The position numbers and the translations under genes are program-made. Positions 17,610 to 26,300 of a DNA stretch of 64,000 nt are shown piece by piece. This stretch comes from Cognatilysobacter claricitrinus. Its GTDB lineage: Bacteria > Pseudomonadota > Gammaproteobacteria > Xanthomonadales > Xanthomonadaceae. Position 1 is the first letter of the stretch. The number at the start of each line of letters is the position of its first letter. Location of the stretch: NCBI RefSeq assembly GCF_045866565.1, contig NZ_BAAFZV010000001.1, positions 930,001 to 994,000 on the forward strand. Reading direction: 5' to 3'. The notes under the pieces were generated by a model, which saw only the letters and a program-made list of their open reading frames with translations, was not told where the DNA came from and did no database searches.

Positions 17610-18586
17610 CCGACACCGCTTCCACACCGCTCACCGGCGACGCGCTCGCCGAGGCCGCCACGCGCCTGCGCGATGCGGTGTCCGGCGCCTTCATCGGCCA
17701 ACCCGAGGTGCTCGAACAGATCCTCGTCGCACTGCTCGCAGGCAGCCACGTGCTGATCGAAGGCGTGCCCGGCCTCGGCAAGACGCTGCTGGTGCGCGCG
17801 CTCGCGCAGGCGCTCGACTGCCAGCACGCGCGCGTGCAGTTCACGCCCGACCTGATGCCCAGCGACATCAGCGGCCACGCGGTGTGGGACCCGAAGACGG
17901 AAACGTTCTCGATCCGCCGCGGGCCGGTATTCACCAACCTGCTGCTGGCCGACGAGATCAATCGCGCACCGGCGAAGACGCAGGCCGCGCTGCTCGAAGC
18001 CATGGCCGAGCGCCAGGTCACGATCGAGGGCCAGAGCTTCGAACTGCCGCCGCCGTTCATGGCGTTGGCCACGCAGAACCCGCTGGAACACGAAGGCACG
18101 TATCCGCTGCCCGAAGCGCAACTCGACCGCTTCCTGCTCAAGGTGCTGATCGGTTACCCGTCGCGCGCGGACGAAGTGCGCATGGTCGCCGATGTCAGCC
18201 GCGGTGCGGCGAGCACCTTCGACCTGTCCAGCGTGCCGCGCGTGCTGGGTCCGGACGACATCGTCGCGATGCAGAACGCGACCGCGCAGCTGCACGTCGA
18301 CGACGCGATCATCGACTACGCGGTGCGCATCGCGGCGAGCACGCGCGACTGGGCCGGCATCGCGCTGGGCGCAGGTCCGCGCGGCTCGATCGCGCTGGTG
18401 CGCTGTGCGCGTGCGCAGGCGGTGCTCGCCGGCCGCGACTTCGTGACCCCGGATGACGTGCGAGAGATCGCGTTGCCCGCGCTGCGCCATCGCATCGGCC
18501 TGTCGCCCGAACTGCAGCTGGAAGGCCAGTCGACCGACACCGTGCTCAAGGCGCTGCTCGCACGCGTGGAAGCGCCGCGCCAGTGA
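17606..18586 (+). CDS. MoxR family AAA+ ATPase
   Basis: The protein has 326 residues. Walker A is GVPGLGKTLL, Walker B is LLLADEINRAP, and the MoxR signature PAKTQAALLEAMAERQVTIEG follows, with sensor 1 in ATQNPLEHEGTYPLPEAQLDR. MoxR ATPases are chaperone-like remodelers that help mature or insert cofactors or subunits in partner proteins carrying a von Willebrand A-like domain. The likely partner here is the DUF58 protein encoded directly downstream with an overlapping GTGA. Confidence 0.94.
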   Translation: MTDTASTPLTGDALAEAATRLRDAVSGAFIGQPEVLEQILVALLAGSHVLIEGVPGLGKTLLVRALAQALDCQHARVQFTPDLMPSDISGHAVWDPKTETFSIRRGPVFTNLLLADEINRAPAKTQAALLEAMAERQVTIEGQSFELPPPFMALATQNPLEHEGTYPLPEAQLDRFLLKVLIGYPSRADEVRMVADVSRGAASTFDLSSVPRVLGPDDIVAMQNATAQLHVDDAIIDYAVRIAASTRDWAGIALGAGPRGSIALVRCARAQAVLAGRDFVTPDDVREIALPALRHRIGLSPELQLEGQSTDTVLKALLARVEAPRQ

Positions 18587-19911
18587 GCGAAGCGCGCGCC
18601 CGCTGGCCGCGTCCGGCCGCGCCGCTGCTCGTGCTGCTCGCGGGATGGGCGGTGGTCGGCGTCGCCTTTCTGCTGTCGCTGGTCGACCGCACGGCGTGGA
18701 TGTGGACGGGCGTGGCGATCGGGCTGCTCGTCGCAGTCGACGCGCTGCGCCTGATGCTGCTGCGCGCGCCGAACGTGCGCCGGCAGATGCCGGAGACGTG
18801 GCCGGTCGGCAGCGAAACCCCGGTGACGCTGGTGTTCGACGAGGTCGCGTCGCGCCACCTGCGCGCCGATGTGTTCGACCTGCATCCGGGCGGCTGGGGC
18901 GTGCGCGACCTGCCGCGTCGCGTCGACGTCAAGCGGGGTGTCGAGACGCAGTTCGCCTACCGGCTGACGCCGAACGTCCGCGGCGACTTCGCGTTCGACG
19001 GCGTGCAACTCCGGCTCCATTCGCCGTGGCGGTTGCTGCGTCGCGACGTCATCGCCGGTGCCGCGCAGCACGTGCGCGTGTTCCCGAACTTCGCGCCGCT
19101 CGCGCGCTTCGCGATGTTCAGCGCCGACCAGGCGTCGCGGCTCGTCGGTGCGCATCTCAAGCGGCGTCGCGGCGAAGGCACCGACTTCCACCAGATGCGC
19201 GAATACCGCGTCGGCGATTCGATGCGGCAGATCGACTGGAAGGCCACCGCGCGCACGCGCCGGCTGATCTCGCGCGAATACCAGGACGAGCGCAACCAGC
19301 AGGTCGTGCTGATGCTCGATACCGGTCGCCGCCTGCTCGCGCGCGACGATGCGATGAGCCATTTCGACCACGTGCTCGATGCAGCGCTCGTGGTCGCATG
19401 GCTGGCGTTGCGGCAGGGCGACGCGGTCGGCCTGCTGGCCAGTGGCGGCGATGCCGCATGGGTGCCGCCACAACGCGGCGCGACCGCGATCGACCGCCTG
19501 CTGCGCGCGACCTATGCGCTGCAGCCGCGGCCGGTCGCCACCGATTTCCTCGCCGCCGCCACCGAGATCGCGCTGCGCCAGCGTCGACGCTCGCTAGTGA
19601 TGATGGTCACCAACCTGCGCGACGAGGACATGGACGACGTGCTCGCCGCGGTGCAACTGCTGCGTCGTCGTCATCTCGTGTGTATCGCCAGCCTGCGCGA
19701 AGCCGCACTCGACCAGGCGCTGGCGGCCGAGGTGACCGACCTGCAGGGCGCGCTCACCGCAGGCGCCACCGCGCAGTACCTCGCGCGCCGCACCGAAGCG
19801 CACGACGCGCTGCGCAGCCACGGCGTGCTGGTGCTCGACGTCACCTGCGAGCAGTTGCCTGCGGCGCTGGTCGAGAAATATCTGGCGGTGAAGCGGGACG
19901 GGTTGTTGTAG
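18583..19911 (+). CDS. DUF58 domain protein
   Basis: The protein has 442 residues beginning with a GTG that overlaps the moxR stop. Two N-terminal membrane helices (about residues 10-50) are followed by a beta-rich part and the DUF58 signature GTDFHQMREYRVGD-x4-QIDWKATAR. A vWA-like region with LMLDTGRRL follows. DUF58 proteins act with MoxR ATPases; a metal-ion-dependent adhesion site in vWA folds usually has DxSxS, but here it is DTGRR, so metal binding is doubtful. It is last in the operon. I see no clear terminator between it and the gene at 20106. Confidence 0.9.
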   Translation: MSEARARWPRPAAPLLVLLAGWAVVGVAFLLSLVDRTAWMWTGVAIGLLVAVDALRLMLLRAPNVRRQMPETWPVGSETPVTLVFDEVASRHLRADVFDLHPGGWGVRDLPRRVDVKRGVETQFAYRLTPNVRGDFAFDGVQLRLHSPWRLLRRDVIAGAAQHVRVFPNFAPLARFAMFSADQASRLVGAHLKRRRGEGTDFHQMREYRVGDSMRQIDWKATARTRRLISREYQDERNQQVVLMLDTGRRLLARDDAMSHFDHVLDAALVVAWLALRQGDAVGLLASGGDAAWVPPQRGATAIDRLLRATYALQPRPVATDFLAAATEIALRQRRRSLVMMVTNLRDEDMDDVLAAVQLLRRRHLVCIASLREAALDQALAAEVTDLQGALTAGATAQYLARRTEAHDALRSHGVLVLDVTCEQLPAALVEKYLAVKRDGLL

Positions 19912-20105
19912 CCGCGCAGCGCACGGGCGGTCGATGTCGAGGGTGTCTTGAACGCCGCTGCGCGCGGCCCGCATACGCGAAACGGAGCCGGTATCCGCGA
20001 GGCTCGCCGGGCATCGCTCGCACGTAAACGCGGATGCGCTGTACTTGCGTGCGCCAGGCAGTCAGGAACGTCACATCGCGCGCGGCCGTACCGCGCGTCG
20101 ACCCC

Positions 20106-20639
20106 TTACGCGACGCGCGGTGCGTTCTCGGCGACGTCGTCGAACAGCGCGTTCTCGGTCTCGCGCACCAGGCCCTGCGCATAGATCGCCCAGGCGAGGT
20201 AGGCGCGGATGCGCTGGAAATAGCGGTGGCCGAACGGCTCGCGCGCGCGGACGCGGCGTTCGCAGCGGCGCTTCTGCTCTTCCAGGTATTCGCGGATGCG
20301 GATCAGCTTCTCTCGGGCGCGCGGGACCGACAGCCCGTCGAGCGCGAAGAACGGCAGCGTCTCGTAATGCGGATGGCGCGACAGCGGCGACTTGTTCCAG
20401 TTCACCGCGGCGATCGCCGCGAGCTGGCCGGGCGTGCCGCACTGGCCGCAACTGCAGGTCACCTGCCAGCGCTCGCCGTTGAACTCCAGCGATGGCGCCG
20501 CGTTGCATGCCGCGCAGGCGTTGATCCAGCGGGCCGCGTCCAACGGATCGTCCGTACCGAAATCGAGCCAGGTCGGATCGATGTCGATCACGCGGTCCTG
20601 GGGGTTTACGGCGCGGAGATGTTCGGGGCGGACGGACAT
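20106..20639 (-). CDS. hypothetical protein with a zinc-ribbon-like cysteine cluster
   Basis: The protein has 177 residues. The start at 20639 has GAGGAAA before it. Residues 42-67 contain C42-xx-C45 and C62-x-C64-xx-C67, a small zinc-ribbon pattern like those of Lar-type restriction-alleviation proteins, but the rest does not match them. The C-terminal half is highly charged and helical (RIREYLEEQKRRCERRVR). No signal peptide or membrane segment is present. The gene stands alone. About 195 bases between it and the DUF58 gene hold only a GC-rich hairpin (20079-20097) without a T-run. Confidence 0.6.
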   Translation of the reverse strand: MSVRPEHLRAVNPQDRVIDIDPTWLDFGTDDPLDAARWINACAACNAAPSLEFNGERWQVTCSCGQCGTPGQLAAIAAVNWNKSPLSRHPHYETLPFFALDGLSVPRAREKLIRIREYLEEQKRRCERRVRAREPFGHRYFQRIRAYLAWAIYAQGLVRETENALFDDVAENAPRVA

Positions 20640-20826
20640 GCATTTCCTCGGGGCGGCACGGTGGCGGCCGGTGGATCGGCCGGGGTCCCCTGTTGGCGCG
20701 CCGCCCACATGGAGCGACGGGCGCGCATTGTCGCCCCCGTCATGTGAACGGCACGCGCGGACAATGGCACGATGCGTCGCATGCCGGGCTCGTCCGGTGC
20801 TTCGAACCGTCATCGCGGAGATTACG

Positions 20827-21288
20827 ATGCGCCGACCTGCGACCGTCGTCACGCTGCTGCTCGCGGGTGTCGCCGCGTGGCTCGTGGCGCGCGAACCCGC
20901 CTCACGCGATCCATCGACGCCGCCGCCTGCGCCCGATGCGGGCGTGGCGCCGCCGGGCGATGCATCGATCCTCGCCGCGGCGCGCGCGCATGCGTCCGTC
21001 GCGGAAGTCGAAGGCCGCGGCCGCGTGGTGCGCGTGCTGGCCGACGACCGTGAAGGCAGCCCGCACCAGCGTTTCGTGCTCGCCCTCGACGACGGCAGCA
21101 CCGTGCTGGTCGCGCACAACATCGCGCTGTCCCCGCGCCTGGACGGCCTCGCGGCCGGCGACGACGTCGGTTTCCGCGGCGAGTACGTGTGGAACCCGAA
21201 AGGCGGCACCCTGCACTGGACGCACCATGACCCGCACGGCACGCACCCGGCCGGCTGGTTGCGCTGGCGCGGCCGCACCTACGACTGA
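20827..21288 (+). CDS. DUF3465 family exported protein
   Basis: The protein has 153 residues. An N-terminal signal anchor or signal peptide (TVVTLLLAGVAAWLVA) is followed by a proline-rich linker and a DUF3465 domain. That domain has the conserved segments SPHQRFVLALDDG, VLVAHNIALSPRL and LHWTHHDPHGTH. The domain resembles an OB-type fold and occurs in many gammaproteobacteria, with no known reaction. The conserved histidines suggest a metal or active site. The start has GGAG eight bases before it. It is convergent with the YkgJ-type gene. Confidence 0.82.
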   Translation: MRRPATVVTLLLAGVAAWLVAREPASRDPSTPPPAPDAGVAPPGDASILAAARAHASVAEVEGRGRVVRVLADDREGSPHQRFVLALDDGSTVLVAHNIALSPRLDGLAAGDDVGFRGEYVWNPKGGTLHWTHHDPHGTHPAGWLRWRGRTYD

Positions 21289-21548
21289 GGCGACGTCACC
21301 GCTTCCAGTTGCGCCAGCATGCGCAGCGCGTCGTCACGGTCGGCACCGCACATGGACGGCGAAGGTCGCAGCGACGCACACACCGCCGGACGCCGCGGGT
21401 CGCCGAACAGCCGGCATCGCAACTGATCGTCCAGCTGCACGCACGGCACGCCGGCCGGCTTGCCGTGCGGCATGCCCGGAATCGGCGAGCTGATCGACGG
21501 CGCGATGCAGCAGGCCGCGCAACCGGCGCGACAGGCGAGCGCGCTCAT
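21279..21548 (-). CDS. YkgJ family cysteine-cluster protein
   Basis: The protein has 89 residues. Cysteines at 6, 10, 13 and 14 (CRAGCAACC), with further Cys in VPCVQL, LRCRLF, AVCASL and SMCGAD, match the YkgJ/UPF0153 family, thought to bind zinc or an iron cluster. The function is unknown. The ATG overlaps the aroE stop codon (ATGA), so it is translated with aroE. The last ten bases overlap the convergent DUF3465 gene. Confidence 0.85.
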   Translation of the reverse strand: MSALACRAGCAACCIAPSISSPIPGMPHGKPAGVPCVQLDDQLRCRLFGDPRRPAVCASLRPSPSMCGADRDDALRMLAQLEAVTSPQS

Positions 21549-22393
21549 CGCAGGTCGCGGCCGTCGCGCAAGGCGGCGTAGACGGGCGCGGTGTCGGGCA
21601 TCACGCCATGCCAGAGGCGGAAGCTCTCGGCGGCCTGTTCGACCAGCATGCCGAGGCCGTCGATGCGCGCACCGGCACCGCGTTGCGCGGCCGCGTCGAG
21701 AAACGCGCGGGCGGCGTCGCCGTAACCGAGGTCGACTGCTGTCCAGTCGGCCGCCAGCACGCGCGGCAACGGCCACTCGATCGCCGCGTCGCTGCGGGCC
21801 GCGGATGTCGTGTTGATGACGATGTCGATGGCGTTCTCGTTGCCGACGTCGTCCCACGCACGCAGATTCACGCGCGGGTCGTCGAGTCGGCTGCCGAGTG
21901 CGGCGAGGCGATCGTCCGATCGATTGGTGATGACGAGTGCTGCGAGCCCCGCATCCAGCAACGCCGGCGCGACACCCCCCGCCGCACCGCCCGCGCCGAT
22001 CAGCAGTGCCCGAGCGCCGTCGAGCATGACGCGGTGACGCTCGCGCAGGTCGCGCACCAAGCCGATGCCGTCGGTGTTGTCGCCGTGCCAGCGCGCGCCG
22101 CCGTCGACATCCTCGAGCCGCACCAGCGTGTTCACCGCGGCCGCGCGTTCGGCGCGTGCACTGCGCGTCGCGCACAACGTGGCGGCCGCGCCCTTGTGCG
22201 GCAATGTCACGTTTGCGCCGCGGCCACCGTCGACGGCGAAGCGATGCAAGGCCGCTCCGAAGTCATCCGGGCCCGCATCGATGCGCGCGTAGTCGAGCTC
22301 GATCCCGCACTGCGCCGCGAACGCCGCATGGATGTACGGCGAACGCGAATGCGCGACGGGGTGGCCGAACACGGCGAATCGGTTACGGTGCAT
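21545..22393 (-). CDS. aroE: shikimate dehydrogenase
   Basis: The protein has 282 residues. It reduces 3-dehydroshikimate to shikimate with NADPH in the chorismate pathway. The N-terminal substrate site is FGHPVAHSRSP, the catalytic lysine and asparagine are in NVTLPHKGAA, and the NADP-binding loop is IGAGGAAGGVAPAL. Chorismate made downstream feeds the aryl-polyene starter enzyme at 33070, so it serves that pathway too, though it is housekeeping. Divergent from the beta-propeller gene by 25 bases. Confidence 0.96.
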   Translation of the reverse strand: MHRNRFAVFGHPVAHSRSPYIHAAFAAQCGIELDYARIDAGPDDFGAALHRFAVDGGRGANVTLPHKGAAATLCATRSARAERAAAVNTLVRLEDVDGGARWHGDNTDGIGLVRDLRERHRVMLDGARALLIGAGGAAGGVAPALLDAGLAALVITNRSDDRLAALGSRLDDPRVNLRAWDDVGNENAIDIVINTTSAARSDAAIEWPLPRVLAADWTAVDLGYGDAARAFLDAAAQRGAGARIDGLGMLVEQAAESFRLWHGVMPDTAPVYAALRDGRDLR

Positions 22394-22418
22394 CGGTCCT
22401 CGCTGCCGGATTCCACGC

Positions 22419-23363
22419 GTGCGCACCGTACACCACCGTTCCCGCGGCGTCGCCGCTGCCGTCGCCGCGCTTCTCGTCGCGATGCCCTGCACCGCGTTCG
22501 CGCCCTGGGGCATGGAAGGCGTCGGCGTGGTGTCCACGCGCGACAGCGAGGTCCGCGCGACGATCAGCCCCGACGGCACGATGATCGTCTGGGGCAGCCC
22601 CGACCGCGTCGGCGGGCCTGGCGGTTGGGATCTGTGGCGCGCAGCGCGCATCGACGGTCGCTGGCAGCAGCCGCGTCCGCTCGAGCTCGATACGCCGGCC
22701 AAAGAGTTCGACCCGATGTTCGGCGCCGATGGCCGCTGGCTGTACTTCTTCTCGAATCGCGACGGCGGCCAGGGCGGCGACGACATTTACCGCGCGCCGG
22801 TCGCTGCCGACGGTTCCATAGGGGCCGCGCAGAACCTCGGCCCCGGCGTGAACACCCGCGGCGACGAATGGGCGCCGACGCCGAATCGCGATGGCACGCG
22901 CCTTCTGTTCGCGAGCGACGGCGTTGCGGGCGCACGTCGCCACGACCTGTTCGTCGCAACGTGGAACGGCACCGCCTTCGTCGACGCGAAGCCGGTGCCC
23001 GGCATCAACAGCGATGCCGACGAGTTCGATGCGATGTGGATCGGCGACGGCGACGCGCTGCTGTTCGCGCGTTCGGACGACGTCACGTCGAAACCGATCC
23101 GCCTGTACACCGCGACCTGCCATGCGAAAACATACGGCGACATCGCGCCGCTCGCGCTCGCGTTCAATACCGAAGCGGCGTGGACGCTTGGCCCATCGAT
23201 CGACTGGAACAAGCCGAACGAGATGCTGGTGAGCGGCGCGGCGCCGTCACCGAAGGCCGGCAAGCTCGACATCTACCGCATCCTGGTGCCGGCGCTGAAG
23301 GGCGACGGCACCTGCAGTGGTCAGGCGTCTTCGCGCAACCAGCGCGCCGCGTCCAGGGCGTAG
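22419..23363 (+). CDS. exported PD40 (TolB-like beta-propeller) protein
   Basis: The protein has about 314 residues if the GTG at 22419 is the start. A twin-basic, hydrophobic signal peptide (GVAAAVAALLVAMPCTAFA) is followed by several WD40-like PD40 repeats, visible as ISPDGTMIVW, FGADGRWLYFFSNRDGG and PNRDGTRLLFAS. Such propellers bind proteins or sugars in the periplasm; no enzyme motif is seen. It is divergent from aroE. Its last 43 bases overlap the end of hemB on the opposite strand. Confidence 0.75.
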   Translation: MRTVHHRSRGVAAAVAALLVAMPCTAFAPWGMEGVGVVSTRDSEVRATISPDGTMIVWGSPDRVGGPGGWDLWRAARIDGRWQQPRPLELDTPAKEFDPMFGADGRWLYFFSNRDGGQGGDDIYRAPVAADGSIGAAQNLGPGVNTRGDEWAPTPNRDGTRLLFASDGVAGARRHDLFVATWNGTAFVDAKPVPGINSDADEFDAMWIGDGDALLFARSDDVTSKPIRLYTATCHAKTYGDIAPLALAFNTEAAWTLGPSIDWNKPNEMLVSGAAPSPKAGKLDIYRILVPALKGDGTCSGQASSRNQRAASRA

Positions 23364-24313
23364 TACGTCAGTACGCCGTCGGCGCCTGCGCGCTTGATCG
23401 AGGTCAGCGCTTCCAGCGCGACCTTGCGCTCGTCGAGCCAGCCGTTGAGCGACGCCGCCTTGAGCATCGCGTACTCGCCACTGACCTGGTAGACGAAGGT
23501 CGGCGCGCCGAATTCGTCCTTCACCCGGCGCACGATGTCGAGGTAGGGCAGGCCCGGCTTGATCATCACCATGTCGGCGCCTTCGGCGAGGTCGAGCGAC
23601 ACCTCGCGCAGCGCTTCGTCGGAATTGGCCGGGTCCATCTGGTAGGTGCACTTGTCGGCCTTGCCGAGCGCTGCCGCGCTGCCGACGGCATCGCGGAACG
23701 GGCCGTAGAACGCGCTGGCGTACTTCGCGCTGTAGGCGAGGATGCGCGTGTGGATGTGGTCGTCCATCTCCAGCGCGGCGCGGATCTCGCCGATGCGGCC
23801 GTCCATCATGTCGCTGGGCGCGACGATGTCGGCGCCGGCGCGCGCATGGCTCAGCGCCTGCTTGACCAGCGCGTCGACCGTTTCGTCGTTGAGCACGTAG
23901 CCGTTCTCGTCGATCAGCCCGTCCTGACCGTGCGAGGTGTACGGATCCAGTGCGACGTCGGTCACCACGCCGAGGTGCGGAAAGCGCGACTTCAGCGCGA
24001 ACACCGCGCGCTGCACCAGCCCTTCGTCATCCCATGCGGCGGCGGCGTCGAGCGACTTCGCCTCCGGCGCGGTGACCGGAAACAACGCGATCGCCGGGAC
24101 GCGCAGCTCCGCCGCCTGCTCGGCCACGCGCAGCAGTTCGTCGACCGACAGCCGCTCGATGCCGGGCATCGACGCGATCGGCGCGCGGCCGGCGAGTTCG
24201 TGGACGAAGACGGGGTAGATCAGGTCGCTGGCGGTCAGCACCGTCTCGCGCATCAACCGGCGCGAGAACTCGTCGCGGCGCATCCGCCGCGGTCGCACGT
24301 AGGGGTAGCTCAT
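23321..24313 (-). CDS. hemB: delta-aminolevulinic acid dehydratase (porphobilinogen synthase)
   Basis: The protein has 330 residues. It condenses two 5-aminolevulinates to porphobilinogen in heme synthesis. Schiff-base lysines are in YSAKYASAFYGP and MIKPGLPYLD. The metal segment reads DVALDPYTSHGQDG, with aspartate/alanine in place of the three cysteines of zinc enzymes, so this is the magnesium-dependent type. The start follows TAAACT at eight bases, giving a near-leaderless message. Heme from this pathway would be the substrate of the heme oxygenase at 55842. Confidence 0.97.
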   Translation of the reverse strand: MSYPYVRPRRMRRDEFSRRLMRETVLTASDLIYPVFVHELAGRAPIASMPGIERLSVDELLRVAEQAAELRVPAIALFPVTAPEAKSLDAAAAWDDEGLVQRAVFALKSRFPHLGVVTDVALDPYTSHGQDGLIDENGYVLNDETVDALVKQALSHARAGADIVAPSDMMDGRIGEIRAALEMDDHIHTRILAYSAKYASAFYGPFRDAVGSAAALGKADKCTYQMDPANSDEALREVSLDLAEGADMVMIKPGLPYLDIVRRVKDEFGAPTFVYQVSGEYAMLKAASLNGWLDERKVALEALTSIKRAGADGVLTYYALDAARWLREDA

Positions 24314-24321
24314 GGCGCGAA

Positions 24322-24327
24322 AGTTTA
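24322..24327 (-). promoter_or_regulatory. -10 box of hemB, near-leaderless
   Basis: TAAACT on the minus strand, eight bases before the hemB ATG. The transcript would begin one or two bases before the start codon. Confidence 0.4.
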
Positions 24328-24391
24328 CTCCCGCCGGCCGCTGGGTTCGGCACGGCACCGCCGTCGGGTCAGCCGCGGGTCGAGTCCGGCG

Positions 24392-25489
24392 TCAGTGCGG
24401 GAATGCGCGGTAGCGGCGTGGCCAGACGTGCACGGTGTCGCCGCGCGAGGGCGTGGCGTCGTCCCGGTCCGTGTCGACCTCGACGACGCCGCCACGCGCA
24501 AGCTCGACCTCGACCGTGGTGGTGCCGGCGAGTTGCCGCACGTCGGTGACACGGCCTGCGAAGCCGTCGTCCGCCAGCTCGGCGTCGTGCGGGCGGAAGT
24601 ACAGCCGCGCGCGGCCGGATGCGGCGTCGGCCGGCAGCGCGATGCCGTCGCCGTCGACGAAGCGGCCGTCGCGCATGTCGCCATCGATCGACGACGCGCG
24701 CCCGATGAAGTCGAACGCGAAGGCCGACGCCGGCGATTCGTAGATCTCGGCCGGCGTGCCGATCTGCTCGATGCGGCCGTCGCGCAGCAGCACCACGCGG
24801 TCGGCGAGTTCGAGCGCTTCGTCCTGGTCGTGGGTGACGAACAGCGTGGTTTGCCCGGTCTGTTCGTGCAGCCGGCGCAACCAGCGGCGCAGTTCGACGC
24901 GCACTTTGGCGTCGAGCGCGCCGAACGGTTCGTCGAGCAGCAGCACGCGGGGCTCGATGGCGAGCGCACGCGCGAGCGCGATGCGCTGCTTCTGTCCACC
25001 CGAGAGTTGCTCGGGATAGCGGCCGCCGTGCTCCGGCAGCTGCACCAGCGCGAGCAGTTCCTGCACGCGGCGCGCGATTTCCGCTTTCGCCGGTCGACGC
25101 GAACGCGGGCGGCTGCGCAGGCCGAAGGCGATGTTCTCAGCGACCGTCATGTGCCGGAACAGCGCGTAGTGCTGGAACACGAAGCCGACGCCGCGTTCGC
25201 GCAGGCTCAGCTGCGTGGCGTCGCTGTCGTCGAACTGCACGCGGCCGGCGTCGGGCGCGAGCAGGCCGGCGATCACGCGCAGCAGCGTGGTCTTGCCGGA
25301 GCCCGATGGCCCGAGCAACGCGACGAGTTCACCCGCACCGACATCGAGATCGACCGCATCGAGCGCGGCGAGCCCTTCGTAGTGTTTGGTCAGGCCGCGC
25401 ACGGTGAGGCGCGTTCCGGTGGCGCGGGCGGTGGTCACGACGGGCGCGAACTCAGTGGTGAATGGAAGGGCGAGCGAGGGCGTCGCCAT
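24392..25489 (-). CDS. cysA: sulfate/thiosulfate ABC transporter ATP-binding protein
   Basis: The protein has 365 residues. The ABC domain has Walker A GPSGSGKTT, a Q-loop in VFQHYALF, the signature LSGGQKQR and Walker B LLLDEPFGALD. A C-terminal TOBE regulatory domain follows from about residue 250. It powers sulfate import with CysT and CysW. The start at 25489 has GGAG before it and overlaps cysW by 38 bases. The N-terminal extension of about 20 residues is longer than usual. It is the last gene of the sulfur operon. Confidence 0.95.
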   Translation of the reverse strand: MATPSLALPFTTEFAPVVTTARATGTRLTVRGLTKHYEGLAALDAVDLDVGAGELVALLGPSGSGKTTLLRVIAGLLAPDAGRVQFDDSDATQLSLRERGVGFVFQHYALFRHMTVAENIAFGLRSRPRSRRPAKAEIARRVQELLALVQLPEHGGRYPEQLSGGQKQRIALARALAIEPRVLLLDEPFGALDAKVRVELRRWLRRLHEQTGQTTLFVTHDQDEALELADRVVLLRDGRIEQIGTPAEIYESPASAFAFDFIGRASSIDGDMRDGRFVDGDGIALPADAASGRARLYFRPHDAELADDGFAGRVTDVRQLAGTTTVEVELARGGVVEVDTDRDDATPSRGDTVHVWPRRYRAFPH

Positions 25490-26300
25490 GGCGGGACTCC
25501 AGCCAGAATTTCAGGATGAGCGTGACGAGCGCGAGGCCGGCGAGCAGCGAGGCGGCCGCGAAGGCCGCGGTGCTGTCGAACTCGTTGTAGAGGATCTCGA
25601 TGTGCAGCGGCAGCGTGTTGGTGAGCCCGCGGATATGGCCGGACACCACCGACACCGCGCCGAACTCGCCCATCGCGCGCGCAGCGCACAGCAGCACGCC
25701 GTAGAGCAGGCCCCACTTGATGTTGGGCAGCGTCACGCGACGGAACATCGTCCACGCACCCGCGCCCAGCGAACGCGCGGCGAGTTCCTCGTCCGCACCC
25801 TGTTGCTGCATCAGCGGAATGAGTTCGCGCGCGACGAAGGGAAAAGTGATGAAGATCGTCGCCAGCACGATGCCGGGCCGCGCGAACAGGATCTTGAGGT
25901 CATGCGCTTCGAGGAATGACGCGAACCAGCCGTGCGAGCCGAACAGCAGCACGAGGCACAGGCCCGCGACCACCGGCGACACCGCGAACGGCAGGTCGAT
26001 CAGCGCGAGCAGCAGGCGCTTGCCGCGGAAGTCGAAGCGCGTCACCGCCCATGCGAGCAAGAGGCCGAAGAACGCGTTGAGCGGCACCGCGATGCCGGCG
26101 GTGAACAGCGTGAGCTTGAGCGCGGCGATCGCGTCCTCGGTCGCCAGCGCGTCCCACCATGTGCGAAAGCCCTGGCCGAACGCGGCGCCCAGCACCATCG
26201 CCAGGGGCAGCACCACCAGCGCGGCCATCAGGACGAAGGCCAGCACGATCAGTGGCCAGCGCATCCAGGCGGGCGCGTCCAGCGGATGACGCTCAGCCAC
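25452..26300 (-). CDS. cysW: sulfate ABC transporter permease CysW
   Basis: The protein has 282 residues with six membrane segments and the binding-protein-dependent permease (EAA) loop in EELAARSLGAGAWTMFRRVTLP. GEFGAVSVVSGHIRG is the CysW signature. It forms the inner-membrane channel with CysT. A GTG at 26300 is chosen because its reading frame overlaps the cysT stop; longer starts would run deeper into cysT and lack homology. Confidence 0.95.
   Translation of the reverse strand: MAERHPLDAPAWMRWPLIVLAFVLMAALVVLPLAMVLGAAFGQGFRTWWDALATEDAIAALKLTLFTAGIAVPLNAFFGLLLAWAVTRFDFRGKRLLLALIDLPFAVSPVVAGLCLVLLFGSHGWFASFLEAHDLKILFARPGIVLATIFITFPFVARELIPLMQQQGADEELAARSLGAGAWTMFRRVTLPNIKWGLLYGVLLCAARAMGEFGAVSVVSGHIRGLTNTLPLHIEILYNEFDSTAAFAAASLLAGLALVTLILKFWLESRHGDALARPSIHH

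Noticed and set aside
20079..20097. Terminator after the DUF58 operon
   Set aside because: CGCGCGG/CCGCGCG makes a hairpin but no T-run follows on either strand.
21608..25519. An open frame of about 1300 codons on the plus strand
   Set aside because: It is the opposite-strand shadow of aroE, hemB and cysA, crosses several genes with strong homology, and its translation is His/Arg/Ala-rich without any domain.
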